Shown: positions 13,901 to 25,900 of the stretch, piece after piece
Numbering within the stretch: the first letter of the stretch is position 1
How the letters are laid out: each line of letters begins with the position of its first letter
DNA from: Ctena decussata
Taxonomy: Eukaryota; Mollusca; Bivalvia; Lucinida; Lucinidae
Assembly: GCA_963989385.1 (NCBI GenBank)
Contig: OZ022499.1
Location: 52,813,757-52,877,756 of the forward strand
DNA length: 64,000 nucleotides
Reading direction: 5' to 3'
Notes under the pieces: generated by a model
Told to the model about the DNA's origin: nothing
What the model saw: only the letters and a program-made list of their open reading frames with translations
Databases searched by the model: none
Position numbers and translations under genes: made by a program

Positions 13901-16900
13901 AAAACCATTCAAGCAATATTCAAGAAACTTCATACAAATATCAATCAACATTAGAAGAATTGCATAGTGCAAGAACCATAACTCTTGCATTTATACTTCT
14001 TGAGTTATTTCCCTTGGACCTTTGTCAGTCACAAAATCGTGTCTCAATCGCTTTATTACTTGAAAACCTGACAAGCTATATTTCACGAAACTTCATACAA
14101 ATGTCAGTCAACACTAGACAACCTGCAGAGCACAGCATTTATACTATTTGAGTTATTTCCCTTGGAACTTTGCCATTCACAAAATCATGTCTCAATCGTC
14201 TAAGCTCTATAACTTGAAAACCGTTTAAGCTATATTCATGAAACTTCATACAAATATCAGTCAACATATAAATAGACGACGTGCAGAGCACTGTAACTCT
14301 TGCATTTATATTTTTTGACAAAAACTAAATATGAATATCAGTCAACATTACATGACATGCAGAGCATAACAACTATAACTCTTGCATTTATACTTTTTAC
14401 TTATTATGAATCCCTGCTTCAGGGTAGGGAAACATATTGTTTTTCCCTTGGCGTCTGTCTATTAGTCTATCATAAAATATCTTTACTGGATACGAGCTCA
14501 TTGTTTGCATGAAAAATGACCAGTATTTGCATTAGAAATTGTATTTCAAGTTTCCATTTGAAATTGTATTTAATGACTGATCCTTTTGACATCAGAAAGA
14601 GGGGAGACATCTGTTTTTTCGTAGAAAAACAATTCTAGTTTTGGCACTTTTTGACCCTCCAAAGCACCTTTTGGACTATCATTTAGTAGACGCACAGGTC
14701 CTGAGGGATCTTGTGATAATTAAATTAGCTGTTTCTGTTACAAGCTTTTCAGTGTAATCTGTTCCTCATGTAAACATCGAAAATCTATTATTTGAGCAGT
14801 AATAGTTGGATCAATTTAAAAGGGAAACACCCCAATCTTATAACCAAATTATCACATTATTATGGCATTGTCTGCTTTTTGTTGATCAAAGTTTAGTAAA
14901 TCATGATTCAATAATGTTGAATTCAGTAATTTTGTTCTTTGTTTCCATTGCTGACTGTAATAGTTTCACTTTTTGAAAATTTAAGGTCCCAATATTTTTG
15001 TTCAACACTGCTACCCTCAAATTTCATAACAGTGAAATCATTTTTTGATCATATCAATACTTCCTAAAATTTCAGGCAATAAGAAAAAAAGAGTGTTCTC
15101 TTTTGCTCCTTAACCTTTTTCAGACAGGATACCTATTTTGGGGACATATGCAAACAGTGCAGACCCAGTTCAGGCGCCACAAAATGCGGCATCTGATCAG
15201 GGTCAAGACTGTTTGCTTACAGGAATTTCTATGCAAAATATAGTAAAAGTGAAAATATTCAACAGAAACCCCTAATTCTACAAATGGACTCATCGGAATG
15301 ATTAGAATGGATAAGTCCATTGGTCAAAAAAGGGTTAAAATAGTACTCACCTGTTCTTTCAGTCAGTCACAACGAGAGTTTGATGATGAACAGAAAAGAA
15401 AATCTCGGACAGAAAAGAAAGATAAGAAGGTTATAGAGAAAACGCTGGCAATGTCTCAAGCAGAGGTTGAACAGTTAGAAAGAGAGAAGCAGAATGAACA
15501 GGAAAAACTCAATATGGTAATTTGAGCCATGACACGAGGAAACCAACAAAGTGGTTGTGCCCTCAGCGCAGACTCAGGTCAGCCTGGGCATCTGCCCAGT
15601 TTGATCAGAGTCTTCGCTGTCTGCATGGAGGTAGCTTAGACCCTTAGCTACCCCTTAATTGCAAAGCATAGAGTCTGATCAGGCTGGCGGGCCGCACAGG
15701 CTGATCTGAGTCTTAACTGGGTGCACCACCATTTTGTTGGTTTTCTCGCAGCGCAGCTCATTTCATTAATGCTTCTGCAGGGTCTTGACAGCCTCATTGG
15801 ATGGCTGCCTGATCAATTAAAATTGTGGGCTGGGCAAACTTTGAACTTATTGTACTTGCCCAGAGAGAAGGGGTTTCTGTAAAATCCATTTTTAGCTCGC
15901 CTGAACGAAGTTCAGGAAGAGCTATTGTTCTACTCCCGGCATTGGCGTTGGCGTTAGCGGTGGCAGCGGCATTAGCAAAATGTTAAAGTTTTAGTTTAAA
16001 GTTTTTTAGGTGATGGGCAAGGCGCTGTCAGGCGAGCTATCCTGTCCCGGTGACAGGTCTTGTTTGAGCTACCAGTGGACCAGTATAAATCCAACTTTCT
16101 GTAACATGACTGTGATCTGTTTTCTTTCAATTGATTAAGGTCTTTGGGTACACCGCCAATTTTACAACTTTTATGACTTCCTATGAATTTGCTCCTAGAG
16201 GAGCAGGTCTGGCCACATACTTTCGTTTCTCCTTCCGCTGATTCAAGAAGGGCAGTTGTCAGTTACTGGCGAAAGTATGTGCACTTAGTACTGGTTAACC
16301 GCTTAGGAGGTCTAAGCCTGCCCAGGAATAGTGTGGTTAGGTTGACTGACCGTCCCGACATGACCTTAGCTGTTTACCGTGGACGTTAAGCAACAGTTCA
16401 GTTAATCAAATCCTAGAGGAGCAACCCCCATTGAGAAGGGAGGCAAAAATGAAAATGGCAGAATTGCTTCCCCTGAAACTGTACCCATTTACCTTAAATA
16501 TTTGTTGAATCAAAACATGATTTTACAAGTCATACTATGAGACATGCTCCAAAGTGGTAGGGTTACTTCCAATAAGTTTCCTATAATAACAACATTCTTG
16601 TGAGATGTAAATAATAGCTTGTTATACTCTAAAGTGTGTATTAGTATTGGGACACCTAAAACCATCAATTTTCCATTTGTCCCAAATGGAAAATTATTGG
16701 TTTTAGGTATCCCAATATTTAAGCACATTAGGGCTAAAATGTGTAAGTATTGGGAAACATAAAATCAGTAATTTTCCATTTGTCCCAAATGGAAAATTAT
16801 TGGTTTTTAGGTGTCCCCAATATTTAAGCACATTAGGGTATCCCCTCTTATTTTGGGCATGGACTTACGGATTTTATCTAGATTTGGATGAAGGATGGTG

Positions 16901-19900
16901 GACACTGCTGGAAAGAAAAGCTGCTTTTCTTTTCCCATTGAAATTTTCCAGCTTAACCCATGAGAAATGCGACAGATTGGTGTGGAAAGTGCTGACTCTT
17001 CAACAGTGATATTGACTATGATAACAGCATTTATCTTGCATCTGCTGCAAAATTCACCTGATAACAGGGGTATGATAACATGCTGTGATATCATGTCACT
17101 GTAGAACTGTGCTTGCGCGAATGTTATTAGGCGATGACTAAAGAAGCGATCTCTGAAGACGATTGGTTACATATTGACGTTGGCTGTGATATCAACATCC
17201 GATTGGTTAAATGACGTCACCGAATTACGTCATAACGCATTCGCGACGTCACAAGTTCGAACAAAACTGCGTTTGTTTTTCATTTCTTTGCCACTATTTA
17301 CGCCTTAAAATCTTCTTATGATGCAAGATAAATAGAAAACCATGTAAGTGTCTTTTGATGTCAAGTTTATCAGGCTCGACCAGAAACACGTCGGACTGGC
17401 TCGGCAAGCCTCGCCATTCTTACGCTGTTTCTGGTCTCGCCTGATAAACTTGATATCAAAAGGCACTAACATGGTATTCTCTATATAGCAGTGTGTGTGA
17501 TTATAACTGGATACAAAATTTTGAGCCACATGATGAGATTTTCTGTGATTTTCAACAATGTGGCATTGGTGACAAGCAAAGGCTATGATCAGACTGCACA
17601 TACGTACAGTCTGATCAGAGTCTTCACTTGTCACATCAGCCATTTATGGAAATGACCAAAGCCATAGAGCTGACAGTGAGGTCTCTGATTACCCTGTATA
17701 AATGAGAAAAATGATCTGAATATCACATGACAAAATTGTCACATTGTTGGAAGTCACATGATGTGGCTCATTGATGGTGTTCATGTGCAAAATTTAATTA
17801 AAACTAATATTTAAGATAATTTAGTCAATGAGAATTGCAGAAAGATTTCCTCATATTTCTACATTGACAAATCTATATTTGGACCAAGGAAAAAGATACT
17901 TTTTCGAGGACAACTTGTTTGGGAATTTGTTCATATTATAGTCATTATTTGCAACTCAAAAACTTATATTCGAGAATTTTTTGTACTTATAGGCAATGGC
18001 TAGTCTTATGACCCAAGAATCAAATGCCTCTCTTAAAAATATACCAGCAATACAACCTAAAGTTATACCAGAACAGAAACCTAAAGTTATACCAGCTCAA
18101 AAACCAGTAGTTAAAGAACCAAAGGTGGTAAGTTAAAGTGAGAACCCTGTCTGCCACCTTGTTAGATATTTTAGTAAACAGAGCTCCAGATTAGTGAATT
18201 ATTAGGGTGTATGAATCAATTTTTTCTTCTAATTGTATATTTTTTCTTTTGGCTAAAACATATGTTGTTGAAAAAACTCTCTCTGTCAACCTAGCAGTAA
18301 ATGGGTACCTGTTTCGAATCCGGGAAGGATTAGGCAGCTAAACTGTGCCCAGAATACAGTGGGCCTCTAACCTCCATTTCCCCTGTTTCTGCTATTACCT
18401 TTATTATGTTGTGGAATCTCATTAAAATTACCTTAAGGTGAGTTGGTACACTTTAAGGGAAGAGACTTTGTCATATTTATATTTGCCCCCCTTTCAAAGG
18501 GAAGTCAACTCTTAAAGAAAAGAATTTGCTCCAGCAGGAGCAAATTATTGCCTTTAAGAATTGACCCCATTTTAGAAGGGTTTTGTTGTCCAGGGAAGTA
18601 AACAGGAAGCAAGAAAGGTTGTCCCCCTTTGTAAAAATGGTGAAATAGAAAGAGATATGCCCATTCACCATGAAGATGATTCTAATGAAACCCCACAACA
18701 TATTTCTTTTCTTTCTGTACAAACTGCTACACTCTGTTCTGAGGATTGTGAGCATGTGTACTTTTTACATACTCTGTTTAAAGAAAAGACTTTTGATTTA
18801 GGAAAGCAATATAATAAAATTTCACAACATATACAACATGTTAAAACGTTATAATTGCCACTTTGTGAATTCCCACAGGATATGTTTCTGTGGAGACATA
18901 AGAAAACATTCAGTTTTGTCTCCAAATTATTTATCATTAATCTAGAGCTCTGAAAACCCCCACCTTTTGTTCAACCACCTGTGTGCCTTACCCCTCAATA
19001 TGTTTATTCTTATATATTTTTGCAGCCTGGGTAATATTAGCCTTAAATTTTCAGTTACAGAACATGTAGATGTCTGAGTTTGAAGACAAACATAATTTTT
19101 CAAAATTTAACATTTCCAAAACATGGTGTAATGGTCAAGCAAAATGGCTGTCTTGGTAAAATTCTAGAAAATCAGCAATTAATCCGGTTACAAAATTTGA
19201 ATTCTAACTTCTAAAATTTCCTATCCAAAGGGGGGAAAATAATCAGGGTTTTATGACACAAATGCAGCTATTCATTCAGAGTGTTGAAATACACACTATG
19301 CTTTTCTTCCAAATTGGGGGATAGTGCTGTAGTGAAAGAAACACATATCCCCGTACTTTTCAGGATACAGTCAATGGTTCATAATTTTGGATTATCAGAA
19401 CAAAAAAGGCTTGTATTACCCAGTTTGGTGGTGATTGTGCTTTGTATTGTGGAAGTGGACATATTCTCGACCAAGAAATTTTGTGGTTAAACGTTTTACT
19501 TGAACAGACCAAATTACAAACCTCTATAAACAATGCAGATCCTGATGAAATGGCTCCTTGTTTTGCCTTTCTGTTTGTGATTTTTGTTAAACACCCCTTT
19601 TCTAAATAATGAGCGTGTCCAGATTCAGAGATATAAAGGGTGTTCAATTTTAATGGATAATAATAAACATGACCATTGAGAATATGATTCCAAATTTTAT
19701 CAATTCCCCAGTACAACTGTGGAAATAAACCATTAAATTTTCTTGATAAAATATGTCCATTTGTCTCCTTAATTTATCATTTTTGTGTGAACTTCATTTA
19801 AAAAATAACATTTTCTCACCTTGTAGGCAATGTCTGATCTTGTAACTCACGAGTCAAACTTAGCTTCTCTTCAGAATATGCCACCAATTCAACCAAAATT

Positions 19901-22900
19901 TATACCAGCTCAGAAACCTAAAGTTATTTCTTCTCATAAACCGGTCATTAAGGAAAATCATGTGGTAAGTATCTAACAAGTGCTGGTTCAGTTGTTTATT
20001 TTGCATGTGCTCTATGTCAAAGTGCAGGGGTTAACACTGGCTGAAGTGAGAGCGTGATTAGATTTTATCTGTGTAAAACTTTCTTAACACATGAATAATG
20101 AATGGTTCACAGCAAATGAATGGTAAATGTCCATATAGCAAATGAATAATAATACATGCGCTCAGGAAATGAATAAAAATGAATAATTAATGGCCACAGA
20201 AAATGAAGAATGAATGACCACCCCACATGAATAAAGAATGGCCACAAGAAGTGAATAACAAATGTCCACCACAATTGAATAATGAATGGCTACAGGAACT
20301 GAATAGTAATGAATATTGATAATGGAAGATGAATTATAATGACCACCCCAAAGAAATACTGAATGACCACAGCAATTATTACTGTCCATAGGAAATGAAT
20401 GATGATATCCATAGCAAATGAATAATGAATCTTCACAAGTGATGAATTGAAGTTGTATCATGACAAACAGTTTATGTTGCAACAACAGGCATATGTAACA
20501 AAAGTGATACTCTCAGCATGTTGCACCAGGGTAGTGTGAACTGTTGATGTTAGTACAACAATGTAACACATATCAAAGACATATTTCGGCTGTGGAAGAC
20601 ATATTTCGGCTGTGGAAAGCAGACCAGCAATCTGTCTTGTTGTTGACTGTAGTGAAGTGGCCGTAGAGCCCCCCCCCCACCACCACCACCACCACCCACC
20701 ACCCAACAAAAGACATCCACAAACACAACCCCACTTCACTAAGGTGGTTCTAATGAGAGCCAACAACGTTCAAACCAACAAAGTGGCATGTGTGCCCAGT
20801 GAACTCAGATCAGCCTGGGGGGCATCTGTCTAGTCTGATCAGAGTCTTATCTGTCAGCATGGAAGCAGCTTGGACTCACAGCTACTCTTTAGGCTAGGGC
20901 TTCTACTTTTACTAAAATTTGTAAATGTTTACAGGATGTTTTAAAAACGAAATGTTTCTGTTTACACGAATATTTAAACGTTTAGTACATACACGAACCT
21001 TCACCGTTTAAGCGTGTAAACGTAGAAGCCCTACTTTAGGCACACAGCAAAGACTCTGATCGGACTCGGCAAATGCACAGGCTGATCTGAGGCTTCGCTG
21101 GGCACACTTGCCACTTCGTTGGTTATGTAGTGTTGGTGCTCATTTGTTTTAATCGTAAAATGTCTCTGAGTCATCATCTAAACCCTACCTCTGCTTATAC
21201 TCCTAACAATATGCAGTTTTCCCCTTATCTTAACTATTTTTTCAAAAATGGTCATGGTGTTGATAGTAAGCTACTCAGTGGTTTTGCTTCTAGTATTATG
21301 CTGTTATTTTCCTATCTAAATTGTTGTTTCATACAGAGATAAGAGATAAAGACTCATTCAGGGGCCCAGACTGACGAAACGGAATAATTTTTTGCATTAG
21401 ATAAATGGTAAATGTCATAGTGATCTAGGAGCCAGCAAAACATTAGGGGGCTATGGTTGACTGGGCCCCAGTTAGTCTTTATCTCTGAATATTTTTACCC
21501 TCTGTTGCAGTAATGAACACATTTTTGTGTTTTCATGTACAGTCAACTCTCAGTATCTCAAAGTCGGAGTTAATCTCAAACTACTGATATCTCAAAGTAA
21601 ATTTTCTGGTCCCAGAGAATTTACTTTCAGATAAAAGTAGTTTCAGATTACAAGAGTTGAAACATAAAGAGAAATAGAAAATGCATCCAAACTATTTCCT
21701 TTGATATAAGAGGATCCTTTGAGATACCAATGTTTGAGATATCAAGAGTTGACTGTACATGTATATGTGTTGTGATAATGATTCTGATAATGTTGTTAAA
21801 AACATCCTCAAATCTTAGCCAAAAGCAAGATTTGTAACTCTTTTGTAACATGCTTGAACTGGATTGAGTATTTCTAATGTGTATGCATTAATAGTGTGTT
21901 TTAGTGTGACATGTATTCCTTAATAAAGCGTGGCCAAAACAGTCTTGCATTTTAATTGTACATACAAACTTTGGAAAAGTAATGTTAGGAATTAAAAGAT
22001 CAGCCAGTGATTGATTTAATGAATGCTTAAAGACTTAGCAATGAATTACAATTTTACATGAATTTTTATTCCAGCAGTCTCTGCCCGAATTTCTACTGTC
22101 CATTACACTCAGAGAAAAGTACATAATGTTTTTGGTACTCTTGCCTTTATCTTGGAAAGTTTCAAAGTAAGAAGCCATATTGACAGTATAGTTTCTGGCT
22201 CCACAGGGGCAAGCCAAGTTTTGATAAATGAATTATTTCAGACTTAGCAATAGTTTGCAATTGTACATTAATTTTCATTCCAGTAGTTTCTGCCCTTATT
22301 GTCACAGTACATTACACTCAGAGAAAAGTATATACTAGGAAAGTATTCAAAATGTGATCAGAAGCCATATTGACAGTATACCCTAATGTGCTTAAGTATT
22401 GGGACACCTAAAATGATAAATTTTCCATTTGCCCCAAATGGAAAATTCATTATTTTTAGGTGTCCCAATATATTGTATATATGCACATTACGGTAGTTTC
22501 TGGCTCCACAGGGACAAGCCCAGTTTTACAGTATGCTATATTTGAGCCATGTTATCTGACTTCCAACAATGTGGCAACCTTGTAGTGATATTTAGATCAT
22601 CTTTCTTATATACAGGGTAATCCGAGGGGAGGTGGGGGGGGGGATGATATTTAGATCATCTTTCTTATATACAAGGTAATCTGGAGGGGGGGGTCCCTTC
22701 CATAGATGGCTCATGTGACAAGAGAAGGCTGTGATCAGACTGCACTTATGTGCAGTCTGATCTGAGCCTTTTGCTTGTCACCAATGCCACATTGTTGTAA
22801 ATCACTTAGTGGCTCAATTATACTTTGTCTGGTTTGCGTGCAATTGACTACGGATGGGAGGTAGCCAGTGGCTACCGTTTATAATATATGTTACTTAAAT

Positions 22901-25900
22901 AGAATTGAAGTTATTTCAGTCAAAAACAAAGAATACAAGTATTCAGTTGCATTTAGGAACACCTGCTTTGTAAACGTGTGACCCAGTCCAGTGCTCCAGA
23001 TAAGACTGGGTAACAGAGATAATTTTGGGATAATTATCCATATTTCTCCACAAAAACATATTTTGTGACCCATCATTAGAACCGTCTCATCGAGACGGTT
23101 CTAATGAGGGGTCACAACATATGTTTTCGTTGAGAAATAAGAAAAATTATCTTTGAATTATCCCTGTTACCCCTTCTTATCTAGAGCACTGCCAGTCTTA
23201 AGATAGCACTGGCATCGTGATTTCAGCAGTATACACTTGCTTCCTGATATTGGAAACCATTATGAAATAACATCACCAAGCAAGAGGACTGGCAAAGGCT
23301 ACATCAAACAAAATTTTGGGGGTACATGCAACTTTTGGGGGTGAAAAACCCTCTGCAAGCCATAATCTCTGAACTGCAATACTGTATTTCTTCGGTTTAA
23401 TAAGACCGTGGTTTTTCCATTCCAAAACTATCCCAAAATCCATCTTATAAATATGGCATATTGTAAACTGGACTGGCCCCTATGATAGTTACCAATACAG
23501 GGATCTCCCCAGGCCATTAAGGCATGTTGCTTGCAACGTGCCTTCCTCTTCAATTTGCCTTTGCAACATGCCTTAATTTCCTATGAAAATTTACTAAACT
23601 GCTGTTATTTCCATTTCTTAGCCAGTAAAGTTGTTTTAAATCTATGAAGGATCATCAATGATTTATAATGTAAATTTAGGCTAATTTTAACAGACCATTG
23701 CTATATTAAGGATTTTTAAAATTGATCAACAAGTCAAAATCTGATTTTTGTGGTAAAAACGACATGCCATCAGAATAGATGGCTTCCATAGCCATCTATT
23801 CCGATGGCTTCCATAGACGGCTCATGTGACAAGAGAAGGCTGTGATCAGAATGCACTTATGTGCAGTCTGATCTGAGCCTTTTGCTTGTCACCAATGCCA
23901 CATTGTTGTAAATCACATGATGTGGCTCAATTATACAATGTGGCAATGTGGCATTGCCATCGGAAATTTCTAGGGAGAACACTGCAATACCAAACATTTT
24001 AGCCACAACATGACAAAACCAACAAAGTGGTATGTACACCATGCAAAGATTCAGATCTGGTAGAGTCTTTGTTATGTGCTTGAAGGGTAGCTAAAGGTCT
24101 AAGCTGCCTCCATGCTGACAGCAAAGACTCTGATCAGACATGGCAGATGCCCAGGCTGATCTGAGTGCTCACTGGGCCGACATGCCGCTTTGTTGGTTTT
24201 GTTGTGACATGGCTCATTTGGTCAGTAGATTCTGTTTCTCAAACATACTGTTATTCCTTAAAGCCCCCTCCCCCCCCCCCCCCCCCCCCCTCTAAAAAAA
24301 CTCTTCCAAAATATATCATATTGAAAATTCAAAGGCTAGTGGGCAAACTGTGTAGATGTCAATGAGACACCTCATCATTAGTTGCCTCATCTAGATCTAT
24401 GCTGTTTGCTACTTCAACTATTTTTGTTTGTGGCATTTTAAGGGTTAACTCCTGTGTTTTCATTGTGTTCACTTTACAGTCTGTAGTAGTTACACCAGAC
24501 CCTAGTCAAACCACAATAGGGGCAGGTTTACAACCCAAGTCAAAGTTACCTGGTATCAGCAGCAGTGAGGCTGCGGCAAACTGGTTAAAGTCTGCACAGA
24601 CAGAGTCAACAGGGGACAGTTCACCATCTAGTGCAGTACAAAAGGCAGCGGTAAGTTTGAATCATTTGAACACTAAGAACCATTGTATCTGAGTGTGTTC
24701 AAATGATTCATTATTCAGATAACCATTGGTTACCAGTGTGTTCAAATGATTCAGTATTTTAATAACCGTTGGGTATTGGTGTGTTCATATGATCCAGAAG
24801 TCTGATGACCATTAGTTGTTAGCTCACCTGGCCCGTAGGGCCATAGTGAGCTATTGTCATACCAATGCGTCCGGCGTGCATCGTGCGTCGTCCGTCAACA
24901 CCTAAAAACAAATATTCAAACATCTTCTTCTGTAAAACTACTGGTCCCATGGTTCTCAAATTTCACATGGAGCATGACCTGACTCCAGGGTCTCAGAATT
25001 GTAAAATTGGGTCAGGTTGAAAATCCAAGATGGCCGCCATTACTAAAAATAGCAAAAACAACAAAATAAACTTCTTCTCCAGAACCACTGGGTATATTTG
25101 TCTAAATTTTGGCATGGAACATCAGTGAAACCTTGGTATTCAAAATTGTAAAAATGAAAAAAATCTGTAGCGGAGTTTTGTCACAGTGACCTACTTTCTG
25201 TTTACGTGTGTAATTTTGCTCAAATGCCAATGTCCAAAAATGACCTATTTAAACAACTTCAAACAACTTCTTCTCTAAAACTACTGAACCCATGGATGTC
25301 AAATTTCACATGGAGCATGACCAGACTGCAGGGTTTCAAAATTGTAAAATTGGGTCAGGTCAAGAATCCAAGATGGCTGCCGTTACTAAAAATAGCAAAA
25401 ACAACAAAATCAACTTCTTCTCCAGAACCATTTGGTATATTTGGTTGAAAGTGTGCATGGAACATAAGTGGGACCTTGGTATTGAAAATTATAAAAATAA
25501 AAAAAAATCTATAGCGGAATTAGGTCACACTGACCTACTTAGCGTTTACAATGCCGATTTTGCTCAAATGTCAATGTCTAAAGAAAATGCAACCAATTCT
25601 GACCAGATTTGGTCAGAAATGGTTCTTGAATGGAATTATTTCAATTTTGTGCCAGTTGACTATCCAAGATGGCCACCATGGGGGCCGTTACTAAAAAATA
25701 GCACAAATATAAAAATGACAATTACTCAAGAACCCTTGAATGGAATTGGACCAATTTTGTGTCAGAATGTTCCTTGCATGAAGCCGTTTCGATTAATTGC
25801 AATTTGGCATTCCAAGATGGCCGCCATCTGGTGTTACTAAAAATAGAACAACCATAAAAATGACAATTACTCAAGAACCCTTGAATGGAATTGGACCAAT

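Noticed and set aside
11110..14512. Several 60-75-codon frames
   Set aside because: They lie in the 168-bp satellite and the ends of the element; the same peptides reappear inverted at 54734-55722.
20612..20833. His/Pro-rich small protein
   Set aside because: Translation of a C-run and (CCA)n microsatellite entering a MITE.
25292..25840. 182-codon open frame on the plus strand
   Set aside because: It is built from the tandem units of the 24820-26805 element (AAGATGGC repeats) with no family resemblance; open only by chance of repeat phase.
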